In this document: piece by piece, positions 1 through 13,129 of the stretch
Layout of the letters: each line of letters opens with the position of its first letter
Numbering within the stretch: position 1 is the stretch's first letter
Assembly (NCBI GenBank): GCA_027625915.1
Contig: JANTQA010000026.1
Location: 2,108,001-2,172,000, forward strand
Source: Anaeramoeba flamelloides
Lineage: Eukaryota > Metamonada > Anaeramoebidae
DNA length: 64,000 nt
Direction: 5' to 3'
Translations under genes and position numbers: made by a program
Notes under the pieces: model-generated
Told to the model about the DNA's origin: nothing
Database searches by the model: none
The model's input: the letters and a program-made list of their open reading frames with translations, nothing else

Positions 1-1937
1 TCAAAACTGTGTTTCACTGTTTTTCCACAACAATTATGCTTCTTTAAAGTGAGAAAAATCATTTTTTATTTGTCTTTTCATTATAAAAAATTATAGAAAA
101 AATATATGAGATATCAAACCCAAAATACTTCAAATTCAAACTTTGAAGAAAAAAAAATATGGTTTTATTAGTTGTAAGAAAATTGATTTAATTATTCAAT
201 AGTTGAGTAAAGGTATTTTTTTATATTATATTTTAGAGAGTTTTTCATTTAGGGTTGGAATCTGTACATCAATATTTGATGAAACAATACTTGAATCCAA
301 AAATAATTTTTTCAATTTTGGATTAGTTAAATTGATAATTTATTATTCCTGTACTTTAATGAAATTATTTTATATTTTTTATATTTTTCTTATCAAAAAG
401 AAAAATATGGGTACAATTAAATAGATAAATTATTCATCAAAAACGAGTTGAACATGTTTTTCAAAAAATTACTTCTATAATATTCACAATGACTTTTCGT
501 TAAAGAACTTTTACATTTTTTGTTTGTAGAATTACCCACTTTTCAATCTCAACAAAACAAATCTTCAACTTCATAGATTGCTTTTATTTAGTTTAAAATC
601 TTTCTTTAAATTTAGAAAATTGATTAATACTAACAATTTTTTTTTGGAATAGTAATCCAATTTTAAAAACAAATCTAAAGAGCACAATATTTTTACCTTT
701 AGTTAAAATGTCACAAAAAATATTCAGTTTTAAAATTCATATCTTTATATGAATGAATCAAAAACAAAAAGTTGCAAAAATTTTTTTGTTTGGTGTTCTG
801 TATAAATAAAATTTCTTTTAAATATCGATTTTCTCTTTTTAATAAAATAAATTTTAAATTATTTTTTTTACTTTTTCTTTAGAAATCTTGTTATGATTAA
901 AAAATATTTTGAAAGTTGTGAATTTTTTTTGTTTCTTAAATTTAGTTGAATGTTTGTGTCTTAAAAGTCGAACTGACTATATTAACTTTTTTTTCTCTTG
1001 GAGAAAAGAACCTCGCATTATTAAAATTAAGTCATCTACAAACATTAAACCATTTTTTTCTTTCAAATAATAATAATAGCCTAAAATAGCTCGAAACTAA
1101 TTTAAAAAAAACAATTTCATTGTATTACCATTCACAGAGAAAATTTTTTAGCTTGCTAAAAAACCAGAGAAAAAAAAAATGAAGAACATTTTTTTGTCTT
1201 ATTGAAGAAATATAAATTAAACTCGGTATTTTTTTATTCTTAAATTTCCTCAAAGTAAATTTAAATACAAAATTATAGACAACACCATTATTAGGAGTAA
1301 TAATACATACCCAAATTATTAGATTAAAAAAGTAAAAGTTAAAAATTGAAAAGGAAAAAGAAAAAGAAAAAAAGATGGAAATTGAAAAGGGGTTTATCAG
1401 AAACAATTGGTAAAAAATCAAAAAAAAAAACACCAAAATGGTTATCTTGAATTAAGAAAATCCAAAATTCCAGCCCCTGTACTTTTGATTAATTGAATCA
1501 TGATTGATGAATGTTCATTTAGAAAGTTGTAGTTGGATTTTTCTTGAAATTTCTTTTTTCTTTTTGATCATGTTTTTATCAAACCTTTGTGCATTTTTTA
1601 CCTTATACATTTTCTTTTGTATTTTCAAGTTACTCATCCTGTTGTGTTTAAGTGTCTCAATATTTATAAGTAACCACCTTTATCCTTTTTCCTTTGTAAC
1701 TCTTCTTCCAAATCTAAAAAAAAAACCATCCAGGAAAATAATAAAAAATATAAACCATTTTAACATACTTTATTTATTAATAAAAAAATAGAAAAATAAA
1801 ATAAATAAAAAAAAATGAATTACTAATTTATAATTCAATATATATATATATATATATATATATGATACAATCAATTGTGTAATATCTCTTCGGGAATAAG
1901 AAAAAGAGAAGATATTATAAAAACAAAGAAAAAAATC
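1..1937. other. gene-free AT-rich stretch
   Basis: I see no supportable gene here. The short open frames are low-complexity Phe/Ile/Lys translations of A/T runs with no domain signal. A (TA)n microsatellite lies at about 1839-1863, just downstream of the stop of the RasGAP gene, so the last few hundred bases are probably its 3' flank. Confidence 0.6.
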
Positions 1938-4900
1938 TTAAAAATTTAATTTTTTAATTGCCTTTGTCAATTTTTTTATCATTTTTTTTTTTTTAAAACC
2001 AAGATAATATTGTTGTTGGGAAACATCATTTTGAAGAATTGATAACCAATAATAATCCTTCGATTTATTAAAACCCAAATCAAAATCAAACAGTGTTTTT
2101 TTATTTAGTGCGATAATTTCAATCGGGTAATCAATTTTGTTTGATGGTTTTTGATTAAATATAGCTATATCAACTTTTTTTAAAACAAAATAGCAAGATT
2201 TTTGAATTTTTTTGTTTGTACCTTTCACAAAAATGCAATTGTTTTTTAATAATGTTTTTAATTTATTTTTTTCTTGCCAAATTTTCTGTAAGTCTCGATA
2301 ATTATTTCCATTATTTATCATTTTTGAATTCGTAATGATTTTTAATGACATTCCTCTTCTTTTACGTTTTGGGTCTGGTATCAATACAGGCAAATTACCC
2401 TGATTTAATTTTGAATTCTGAAAAATATTTTTATTATTTTTTTGATCATTTATTTCTGTATTTTTTATTATTTCATATTCTTTCTTATTGTTTCGATTTA
2501 ACATATAATAAGTACCTTCACGAATTCTTTGAAAGGTGATATTTAAATCAAAAATTTCAATTGAAAATTTAAAATAATTTTTATAAAAATCTTTTAAATA
2601 TAATTTACCAAATTTAGTCACATAAGCCGAAGATGGATTTTGAAATATTTCTTGCAAAGCAATTAAAAATCTAGAAGTAAATAATTTATATTTTAAATTT
2701 TTCTGTATTTGTAATTTATTATTATCATTATCATTATCATTCTCGTAATCGTTATCGCTATCGCTATCATTATGATTATTATTATTATTATTATCGTTAT
2801 TATCGCCATTATCATTATCATTATTCTTTTTATCTTGAGCATTATCATTTTCATTCACATGATCATCATCACTGATAGTATTATCAACGTTAAAATAAAA
2901 TTGATCATTAAAATTATTAAAATTATTATTATAATGACTTTGTTGAATCAATAATACTTGTTTCTTATTCTTATAAATGATAGTAGAAATAGTTAATAAA
3001 AAGTTATTAAATTGTTTCATTCTTTGCTCAATTAAAGGATTAAAAGGTATCATATATTGTCTATTTTGATTAAATAATGTATTGGTTGATAAAGATTGTA
3101 TTAAGGAACTTAATAAAATCAGACCTCGCTGTGCTTCTTCATTTGGTGTGAAAACAATAATTTGGAAATTCTGTGGAGAAACAATAGCAGGGCAAATATA
3201 TCGTAAAAATATAAAACTGCCAACAGAATATAACTGTTTACCGTAAAATTTCCTTTTCACTTGCGAATAAATCAAATTAGCAAAATAAAGCAGCCAATTT
3301 GGCATATTACTGATTGAATTAATTATTATTTCATATAATTTATAAAAATATGTTTGCAAATTAATTAAATTTTTTTTAACTTGACTTTCACCAATTATAT
3401 ATGGATCTATTTCAAATTGGATTCCACAAGTACAAATTTCAAAAATGATTAGTTTAAAAGTTTTTTGTAAATATTTTGTTCCATTTACTTTTAAAAATTT
3501 TATTAATAATTTATTTGAAAAATTTGTTGATTTAAACAAATATTTGGGATCTTTAATTCTCAATATCTCTTGATTAATTGCTGCTTTAATAAATGGAATA
3601 ATACATTCGACCCTGGAAAAAAAATTATAAAATGAATTACATAATGGATTAATGTTCTCTTTCGAAATAAACTGTTCAAACATTAAAGTTAGTAATTGGA
3701 TTTCTTTTTTATTGATTAGACAATTTAAATCATCAAAGCATTGTAAATAATAATCATTCAATTGTTTGCTTTCCTTATGCTTTTCGTTTTCCTCATCCTC
3801 CTCCTTGCCCTTCTTGTCCTCCTCATTGTCCTCCTTGTCCTCCTTCTCCTCCTTCTCCTCCTCCTCCTCCACCACCTTCTCATTCTCCACCTCCTTTCGT
3901 CTACCCTTCTCATTATTTGTTGATTGTTTCCTTTTCTTTTTCTTTTTCCTTTTCTGTGTTCTTATCATTTTTTTCATTTCATAATTATGGGTTTTTAACT
4001 TTTTTTTGATTAATAAATTTATTTTTTTAGACAAATTAATTTCAATGATTTGATTAACTATATAACTTATTGAACATTTAATTGTATAATTAATGCAATT
4101 ATTAGTAATTCTTTCGGAATTTTTAATTTTTAAAATTGTTAATATTTGATTTAATTTATATGTAATTTGAAATGTTGATGATTTGTTTAAATTATTTGGA
4201 ATGATTGGCAATATCAGTTCTTCAAGTATTTTTTTTATTCTAAAGATAACAAATTTTGAAGTCGGATCATTAATTAATTTTTTTTTCGTTAATAATTGCA
4301 ATAAAATATTTATTAAATGTTTCTTAAATACATATTTAAAGGAAAAAATTGAAACGTTCAACTTAGCCTTATCAAGAATTGATTCATTATTTGTATTTTT
4401 TATTTTTTTAGTTTTATTGTTAAAACTATTACTGTTATTATTTTTATTACTACTATTAATCAATAGGATGATTTTATTAATTATAATATTTGAATCCATG
4501 CTTTTTTTTATTGGTATTTTTTTTAATAGATCTTGGATTATTTCTTTAATATATATCGATGAATTTAAAGAAAGGGAAGGATTATTGAAAACGAAATCCA
4601 ATTGTGGAATTATTAATCGATTCGATTTAAAATGTGATAGTTTCTTATTGATCCAATGCGACAATTGCATCAAAAATAAATTTAAATCCTGTTTCGGGTT
4701 TTTTTTAATAATTTGTTTGTGTTCATTGATGTCAGTAATTTGGTTTCCGCCCTGTTGATTCTCTTCAAAGTATTCCCGTTGGACGATTTCCCAACTTAAA
4801 TCAACTGATAAAGATCGGTGCAATAATCTTAATTTTGAGATCTTTCGGGGTGATAGTCTTATCTGCTCCAATTTATGTTTAATCGATCGCCTTCTAAATT

Positions 4901-7900
4901 CCGGTATTATCTCACTGATTTTTAATACCCATAAGAAAATTATTATTATAGTTTTGATTAATTCATGAAATTTAATAAATAATTCGTTATTTAAATTTAT
5001 CAATTTATCTAATTTGGTTCTTTCGAATTGTTCCTTTGTAAATAAACTTAAATAATGTTCGTGCGGATATTTGGTTCGGTTTAAATAATTTTTATTGTTT
5101 GTAAAAGAATATCTTTTACAAATTTTTAATTGCCTTTGAATCACAATGTTGTTTTTTTTTTTAATTAATTTTTTTAATTTTTTTATTTGTTTTTTTTTTC
5201 TATTTGTTATTTTATTCTTAAAATTCAAATTTTTTAATTGACTAACCAAATTCTTTTTCTGCTTTTCCTCTTTGCCTGTATTATGCTTTTTTTTTTTATA
5301 TAAAATTTTTTTTTTCAAAATATGTCTAGGGAAATTAATAATTGAATAATCTTTCCATTTTAATTCTTTAGGTGTATTTAGTGACTCGTATGACAAAAAG
5401 GATTGTTTCGAGATTTTTTTTAATTGGATGTCAAGTATTTGTTGATTATTTTTCATTATTTTTTTAGTGTACCTCTTCGGTAAAGATATTATATTAGTGT
5501 TTTTTTTATGTCTAGCTCCCCAGCTACTCCTGGGTGCAAACCTTGGACTTTGCCAACCTGGCCTGAATATTTTTTTTTTCTCATCAAATGATTTTGGTAA
5601 TCTATTCAGATCTTCATCTTCTATTTCATCTTCAGGTTCACTGTTTGAAGACCCACTGGATTCAATATTCGGAAAATCTTTTCTTTTTGGAAAGTTTATA
5701 AGTCTTATTGAAGAATTTAATTGATTGGAATTAATCGAAATAAATTTTCTGAATAACTTCTCTTGGATTTGAGATATATTAAATATTACAGATTCTTTCA
5801 TGTTAGGAAATTTGCTTACACATATTTTTTCAGCATCCGTTTCTGCTTTTAGTAATAATTCATCATGCAATTTTTGATATTTTAATAATTTTTTACTTTG
5901 GTATTCCCACAATTCCTTTTCATTTTCCATCTCTTGTTCTTTTTCCTTTTCTTGTTCTTGTTCTTTTTCCTTTTCGAGATCTTTTTGATTTTGAATTTTC
6001 TTATGATTTTGATTATAATTTTGCTTTTCGTTTTCTTCAAAGTAATAATATTGACTGTTACTACTGTGACTATCACTATTGGTAGTAGTATTGTTATTAT
6101 CATCATTATTATTTGTATTAGTATTATTATTGCTGCTGCTGTTGTTGTTTATTTGTAAATATATTTCACTTATATTATTTTTCTTTTCAAGTAATAATTT
6201 TAACTCTGTTAAATAATTTGTTGATAATTGAACTTTCTTCCTATTTTGATCATAATTTTGCTCAAATTGTATTTTTTCTTGAAAATTTAATTCTTTATTA
6301 TTATTAATAATCTTCTTACATTTATTTATATATGATTCCAATTCCTCTTCATGCTTTTTATTCTCAATTTCATCCAATTGTAGTTTTAATTCATTAATTT
6401 TTGCCTTATTCTCTTTTTTTAAACTTGATATTTCTTTATTCAATTCATTTTCACTTTTTAAAATCATATCATTATATTGCTGCTCATAAATATTTAAATT
6501 ATTTATTGAATTTAAACCCAATTTTTTTTTTTTTTCGATTCGTTTTTTCAGATGTGTATAGAATTTATTCCTATTATAATTCCTCAATTCAATCTTTGGC
6601 TTTTGGCAGATTATTTTTTTAATTTTTAATAAGTTTAGATCAAATGACTCACTTTCAAAACCCATTTTCACTTGTGGCCTTCTTGGTGTTAATAAAAAAT
6701 CAATTGGTAAATCTAAAGAAGAATAACTTTTTGCCATCGATTCTAATTCAGAATTTGAAATTTGTGGTTTCCATTCGGAGAGTCTTAATAAAAGTGTTAC
6801 AACAAAATCTGGGCTCAAGTGTGTTAATGAAAAAACAGTTGGTAATGGGAAAGGATAATTATTTTTTGTTAATATTGATATAAATTCATAACATTGTGAA
6901 TCAATTTTTAATTTTAATACTTTCTGATATAGAAATTGGTTGGGTAATATTTGATCTAATATTAACCAGAATATCTGTAAATCCTATTCAAAATTTTATT
7001 TATTTATTTATTTTTTTTTTTTTTTTTCAAAACTGATTTATCCTTTTGAAATTATCACTTTTAATTTTTCGTTATGCCTTTTTTTTTTTTTTTTTTTTGA
7101 AATATATGAGTTTGTTTGGAAAATTTAGGATAATATTTCTCCTCCAAAGTAAAAATAAAAAAAAAAAAAAAAAAAAGTTATAATTTTTGCAAAATTTTAA
7201 TCAATCATAATTAATTCTGTTCGATTTAGAAATAAAATTTCTGTATTAGTTTTTGATTTTTTATAAACTCCAATTCAAAATTTTTAACATACCAAAAATC
7301 AATTTTTGAAAAAAAAAAATTTTATTTAATCAATTCTAGGTGAAATACCAAATAAGATCCTACTGAAATAATGGAAATCTTTACAATTATTTATTATTAA
7401 TTAGCATATACTCACAAACCAAAAAATAAAAAATTATCAATAGTAAAACAAATAAATTATCGGTGTTTTAAAAATTTTGAATTGAAAACAACAAAAAAAT
7501 GTATTGGATTTATTGTTTAGGGTTGGATGAAACCTCATCTAATCTGTTAAAGAGAGAATTTTGAAGTGACTAATTTTGAGACTTCTAATTCAAAGAGTAT
7601 TTAAACAGATACAGTCATCAGAAGTATTTGAATCTTAATTTAGTTTTCTCAACAAAAAAAATACATTGGTAAATATGTTTAAATTTCACCAAAAAATATT
7701 GATTTATCAAATGGTTAGATAACATTAACTGATTTTATTTGTTTTTTTTTTTCGATTCCAAAGAACTCAACAATAACCGTATATTAATTATTGGAAAACA
7801 AATTTTTAGATCTTAGGGAATGCAAAAAAATTAGGTAATTGAAAAAAAGGAAATCAAAAACAACAAAAAATGAAATTTTCATCATAAAAAAAAAATCAAA

Positions 7901-10614
7901 ATTATTTCCAAATTAAAGGAAATTGTTTTATTGTTATTCTCTGAACTGTTTTAAATGTTTCAAAATTTTTGAATTGATATTTGGTTAAAATTAAATATCT
8001 GAAAATTATGATTAGAAAAATTATATTTTAAAAAAAGTACTAAAAACTTTCAAAAAACTTGTCTCAACTATTTTAAAAAAAGTGAGGGATAAATTTTGAA
8101 AAAATATTGCTCAAAGTGTTTGATTCATACTTGTGAGCAATTTAATGAACATTTTTTAAACTCTTTTAGTTCTCACTCACTTATTTAAAATGTCCTATAG
8201 TTCTTTAAATTATTAGCACTGAGATTTTCCAATAAAGAAATGAAAATTTTAAACTTGATTTGTCAAAAACATGTTTCTATCACAATGAGTAAAGACAATT
8301 AAAAAAATCTTCACAAACTTATTAAAAGGTGAAATCGGTACCTTTACTTGTGTCTTCCTTATTTAACTTTTGATATAAATTTTATTTTTTTTTTTTTAAA
8401 TTTGAATCTAACAGCATTATTCAAGAAAATAATAGCACAAAAATTTAATCTAATTTCAAAACTTTTTTAAACTTTCAGTCTGACAGTTCTAAAACTTTAA
8501 ATCTTGTGGACTGATCATATAATTATTCAATTTTCAAAAACTTGTTGAAATTATTTTCGAGCTCAAAAAGTGTAAAAAAAAAATTGGTTTAAGTACTCTC
8601 TGTATTTTAGATCATTGAATATTACTTTTAATACTAACAACATTTATTAACTAACAACATATCTATTGACTTTTAAAAAATGTTGAGACAAGAAATCTTT
8701 TTCAAATTTCAAATGTTAGGTAATTTCCCTCTCTTTAATAATAAAAAAAAAAAAAAAATTTATTATTGTTTTTCGAAAATTTTGTCATTTGGGTCAAAAA
8801 CTATTTTTATGACACAAATCAAAATTTAACTTGAAAAGGTTTGAAAATCAAAATCTTCTTATTCAAATGCCACTCCATTTTTATTTTTCGGCTTTATATT
8901 AAAATATCCTAAAGTTGAGGGAAATAGTATACATATACTTTTAGATAGGGCTGAAAGTAAGAGAATATAAGAGGGGTGACAAAATTGATTTCAAAAATTT
9001 GCTTGCTTTGTTTAGAATTATCGAAAAGTTTTTTGATCAATAAATTTTTTTTTTAATTTTTATCAAAATCAACAAAAAAACATAAAAATTATAATTTCCT
9101 TTCATTGATATTTGTTTATATCTTTTTTTATATTTACAATATTGAATTTCAGTTCTCATAGAAAAAATAAAATAAAGATTGTCCTTAAAAAAAGATAACC
9201 ATTGGAATTTATTTGAAATTTTTTGAAAGTTATCTAAATGAAAAATAATTCTTTAAATTCAAAAACCTGAAAATATTTTTACGAAAAACGGAAAAGCCGA
9301 AAGTATTTTGTATTGAAAGTTTTTAAAATGTTTGAATTGTAAACAATTTTAAATGTAAAGTTACTATTTGTTGAAAAATAAATTAAACAAAATTTTCATT
9401 CAGCTTTCCAAAAAAAAGATTGTAGTAAATCATGTTAATATTCCATTTTTTTTAATAATTAAAAGAAACTTAAATTATTAATTTACCTTTTTAGAATTAG
9501 GGCTTTATTGATTAATTTTAATTCTTGATATGATTTTATTGTAAAATTGAATGAAAATTTTGATCTTTTTATTTCGCAATTAACAGTATTGGGTTGTGAA
9601 CTTTTAATTACTTTTAAAATTTGGAAAAATATCAAAAAAGAAAGGTTGTGAATTAAAAAAAGCCTTCAAAATTTTTATAATATTCTCATGAATGTTGGTT
9701 CCCTTAACTCTTTTTTGTTTTTGTATTATTAGTTAATAAATTTTTTATCCTGTGTTTATGGTTGCGTGAAGTGCAGAAATATAATTTTGAAAACAAAAGC
9801 AATCTCGTTGATGAGATTGAAGTAAAAAAAATACAGTTTTCAAAATAAGAAAATTCAATTATTAGATGGTTGATTATGAGTAAGAAACTACCCCCACAGA
9901 ACATTTGATTAAGGGTCTAGAATAATAATAGTCATAATTCTGTTTTTATTTGCACAAAAAAAACTCTTATAAGTGGGCTACAATTTCGAAAATCAACAAG
10001 TTTAAAATTGTGTAATAATTGGATAACAAGAGAACACCAATCATTCTAAATGTTCACAAAACAAACCAAACTCAATGAAGAGGAAAATTGGCTGAAAGTT
10101 TTGAGTGTTTTCATTCGGAACAATCGCTGTGTATCCTCCAAATTTTGCAAGCAATTCAAAATTGTTTCTTTTTAATTTCATATTTTTTCGTGGTTATCTT
10201 TTATTGCGAGTGCAAAAACCTGTTCAAAGATACTTGTTCGCTTAACAAAATAAAAATTTGTGAAAACAAAATAAATTTTTCATTGAAAGAAACCGAATTC
10301 CTTTCCAAGCAAAAATTAATTACAAATTTTTTGTTTTTATTTTTGTTTTTGTTTTTTAATTTGGCAGCGATTTTTAAAAAGTGACAATTTCAAATTAATA
10401 GATCAGTGGTGTTGAAAAAATGGATTTGAAGAAAAAAGTTACATTAACATAAAACTCAAAAGCGATTCTTTTTGTTTTTTGTTGTTGAAGAAATGGTTAC
10501 TTGAAAGTTTGTTGTAAAATTTGTTATTGTGATCGAATGCCCTGCTTTTTGAAGTTTGTTATTAACCCACTCTAGTATTTTTTGATCAGTTTTTTGGTTT
10601 TGCTGTGTTGTCAT
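1938..10614 (-). CDS. IQGAP-style CH-RasGAP domain protein (two exons)
   Basis: Probable scaffold or regulator of Ras-like small GTPases. The large exon is 1938-6974, opening after a TTTACAG acceptor. The frame has no ATG near its start (the leftmost candidate at 6818 is a TTG), so it must be joined to an upstream exon. I place exon 1 at 10501-10614: an ATG, 38 codons including DQKILEWVNNKL, then a GTAACC donor in matching phase 0. Together the pieces read as a calponin-homology domain (about residues 1-110). Total is about 1716 residues. After the CH come a charged Lys/Glu/Asn-rich coiled coil, a KRK- and Glu-rich low-complexity stretch, and a RasGAP domain with the signature FLRYICPAIVSPQNF (about 3165-3215). 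An Asp/Asn tract is inserted inside or just after that domain. The last ~120 residues look PH-like (YYWLSIL, YYLGFK). The usual arginine-finger motif LFRxN reads LFKSTN. CH plus RasGAP is the IQGAP layout, but clear IQ repeats are lacking. The RasGAP call is strong; exon 1 and the PH call are inference. A short exon between the two cannot be excluded. Confidence 0.85.
7516..7649 (+). repeat. dispersed repeat R1, copy 1
   Basis: About 130 bp closely matching 20707-20840. Shared blocks include ATCTAATCTGTTAAAGAGAG (copy 2 reads GTCTAATC), TTTGAGACTT, and TACAGTCATC followed by AAGTATTTGAATCTTAATTT. Similarity stops on both sides, so this is a mobile or dispersed repeat. The TACAGTCATC segment resembles a Tc1/mariner end, but no partner end was found. 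One copy lies in the RasGAP intron and the other in the RFT1 intron. Confidence 0.65.
8055..8700. mobile_element. possible ~640 bp TIR element
   Basis: AACTTGTCTCAACTATTTTA at about 8058 is matched in reverse complement by the segment at about 8670-8697 (CTTGTCTCAACATTTTTTAA). The interior has no coding potential. It looks like a small non-autonomous inverted-repeat element. No target duplication was recognised, and in this base composition a chance inverted repeat is possible. Confidence 0.35.
9358..9620 (+). repeat. dispersed foldback repeat G, copy 1
   Basis: About 260 bp homologous to 47308-47585. Both have TTACTxTTTGTTGAAAAATA, then ATTTTCATTCAGCTTTCC, then an AATTTACCTTTT(T)AGAATT block, and end near a reverse complement of the second block (GAATGAAAAT). 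It looks like a small inverted-repeat (MITE-like) element. Confidence 0.6.
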
Positions 10615-13129
10615 TTTAACACTTTGTTGTTGTGTGGTGCTTTTTTTTTTTATTGTTGTTCTGTTTTACTTTTTTATTTCGTTTTTGGTCAGAACTGGCG
10701 AAAAAAAAATGAATTCTTAATTTATTATGTGCAAATTATTGTTCCTAAAAAAAAATCAAAGTACAATTCTTGAGTGCCGTTATTGGTTTGTAAGTTATTT
10801 CTTTTGTATTAAATTAAAGATTTTCTGATGTTATTCAAAGAGCTATATTTAGTAATTATTGAAATTAATAGTTATGAGAGTGAAATTTGCAAGCAAAGTT
10901 CCTAATTGTATGAACTCTGAAGGTTGAAATACAATATATTAGCAGTAGAATTAAATAGTTAGCAAATTAAAGGAAAGTCAGGTATTAAATTTTTAGGATC
11001 CTTATATATTTAAGGAAGTAGGTACATTTTATCATTTTGTAAATATAAATTGTAAATACATCTCTGAAAAATGATTTTAAAAGTGTAGAGAGATATTGAA
11101 ACTTTGAAACAAAAACATCTTTCGCTGATCTGTTTGTGAAAAGAATCAAAGTAAACCAGAGCTCATAATTGTATTTTTCGATTTTTTGAACATTTTTTTT
11201 GATTAAATTTTTGAGTTTTATTAGATTTTGATTTGGAGATAGAAATTTGTTTATTGGGGTATTTGAAATTAATCAAACAGTAAACCAAAAAAATATACCT
11301 GAAAAGGTGTGTATTCAAAACAAATATTTTCTTTTTTAGAAGCTAAACACGAAAGATCACCTTTCCAGATAAATTTGTTTAATCAATATGGAAAAAAAAA
11401 TTCAACCAAAAGTCTATTTGAGAACATTTGATTTTTCTTTATCTTCTTAATTTGTGAATTCAAATAATTCACTACCTTGAATTTCTGGTCCCATTTACTC
11501 TTTATTATTATTTTACAAAACCATTTTTACATAGATGTTTGAAGAATTCTAATTTCGAATATTTTTATAAAACAAAACCAAAATAAAGAATAATATTTCA
11601 AAAATAAAATAAAGGGGTTAAATTCTTGGATCCTAAAAAAACTTCTGGATAATATTTAACCCAAAATTAAAGAAAGAGAGAATTGAGTAAAAATTTCAAT
11701 CAAAAATAGAATTATTTTAGTTTTTTTGATTTAATCGAAAGTAAATAATTACAAAATCAAACTAATTTTTCCCATAAATCTTAATTTCTGATGAAGAATT
11801 CAAAAAAAATCTAGAATTAGATGAATTTAATGAAAATAGGATTTTTAAATTCATTTTGGAAATTATTTATTAAAAAGAAATAATTATATAAATCAAAAAT
11901 GTTATAAAAAAAAAGTATTTACCATGAAGAATTAAAAATAAAGTTAAGTGCAGAATAAGTAGTAGTTTTTTCAAATTTTTACAGATAAAATCAAGAAATT
12001 AATAATTTTATTTTTATTTTTTCTTGATTTCCATTTTTTAATTTCATTTAAATATATTATACTATGGATATATTCCACTCCATATTTATTAAACTATTAA
12101 TGTATTTGGTTAAAGAAATGATTTGAATAATTCAGTTTCTCATAAACAGTGGCTTTCAAAATTGTTAAAATGTACTTACAACATTAAACCAAAATAAAAA
12201 ACAATATTTCTACTTCAAAAAACTTTTAGGGATTTTCGGTTTGAACAATATAAAATTTGAATCAATTTTGTTTACCTCTTAGTTCTCTTACTTTCTTCTT
12301 TATCTGAAAGTATATTTTTATTCTGTCACTTAACTATATAATATTTGAAAATGAAGTGGAAAGTGAATGAAATAAGAGAATTGTGATTTTAGGACGTTAT
12401 TGAGATACAGGTCGAATTTGGATGAAAAAATTTGTTTATCCCAAATTAAAAATTCGAAAAAAAAAACCTAATATTGGTATCATGGACAATTTTTTGTAAT
12501 TCAGAGTTCTTTTAAGTTAATAAATATGTTTTATAATTATACAAATGGTATTATTTGAACAAAAAAGTCTGATAATCGTTAAATTTAATGAATTAGACAA
12601 TCTCAAAAAATGAGAACAATTATTTAACTTCTTTTTTGTTAAGTTCTAAATAAAAATAAAAAAAAATGACTATAATTGATGTATGGTTCAAAAATTAGTG
12701 GAATTGTATATTTTTTCTTGTTGTTCCAGGTGAACTAATATATACCAATTTTGATGGAATCGTAAAATGAAGTAAAAATCTGATTTATAATACACCAGAG
12801 CTTCCTTAAAATGCTATTTTATGAAATTAATTATTGTATTTAAAAAGTATGATTCCGTTTTTCTCATTTTGGGAAAGTTCCAAAGTCAACATATTTCTAT
12901 TTTATTAGTAAAAAAGCGTATTCTTCTTTAAAGAAGATAGCCATCTTATTTTATGTCAAAGGGGGTGTACAAAAATACACTTTAAAAACAAATCACAAAT
13001 TTTTAAAATAACTCATTTTAAAAAATCTACTTAATTTGAAATAAATTATTATATATATTTTAAACTTGAAAAAAAAATAGAATTTTTTAATTAATCGATT
13101 TAAGAATAAGTACTAAAAGTTCACCTATT

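Larger units (their letters stand above)
6975..10500 (-). other. 3.5 kb intron of the CH-RasGAP gene
   Basis: Inferred intron with a GTAACC donor at 10500 and a TTTACAG acceptor ending at 6975 (minus strand), phase 0. It holds at least three repeat-like segments (7516-7649, 8055-8700, 9358-9620) and long A/T runs. A slightly GC-richer patch at 10020-10240 opens short frames on both strands that I could not identify. Confidence 0.5.

Noticed and set aside
5467-6622. Plus-strand open frames opposite the RasGAP exon
   Set aside because: They are antisense shadows of a long, domain-bearing frame, and translate to Phe/Leu/Ile-rich sequence from Lys/Asn codons.
10020-10384. Coding exon near 10.1 kb on either strand
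   Set aside because: Both strands open 35-100 codons in a GC-richer patch, but no splice context or protein family fits. It lies in the inferred RasGAP intron.
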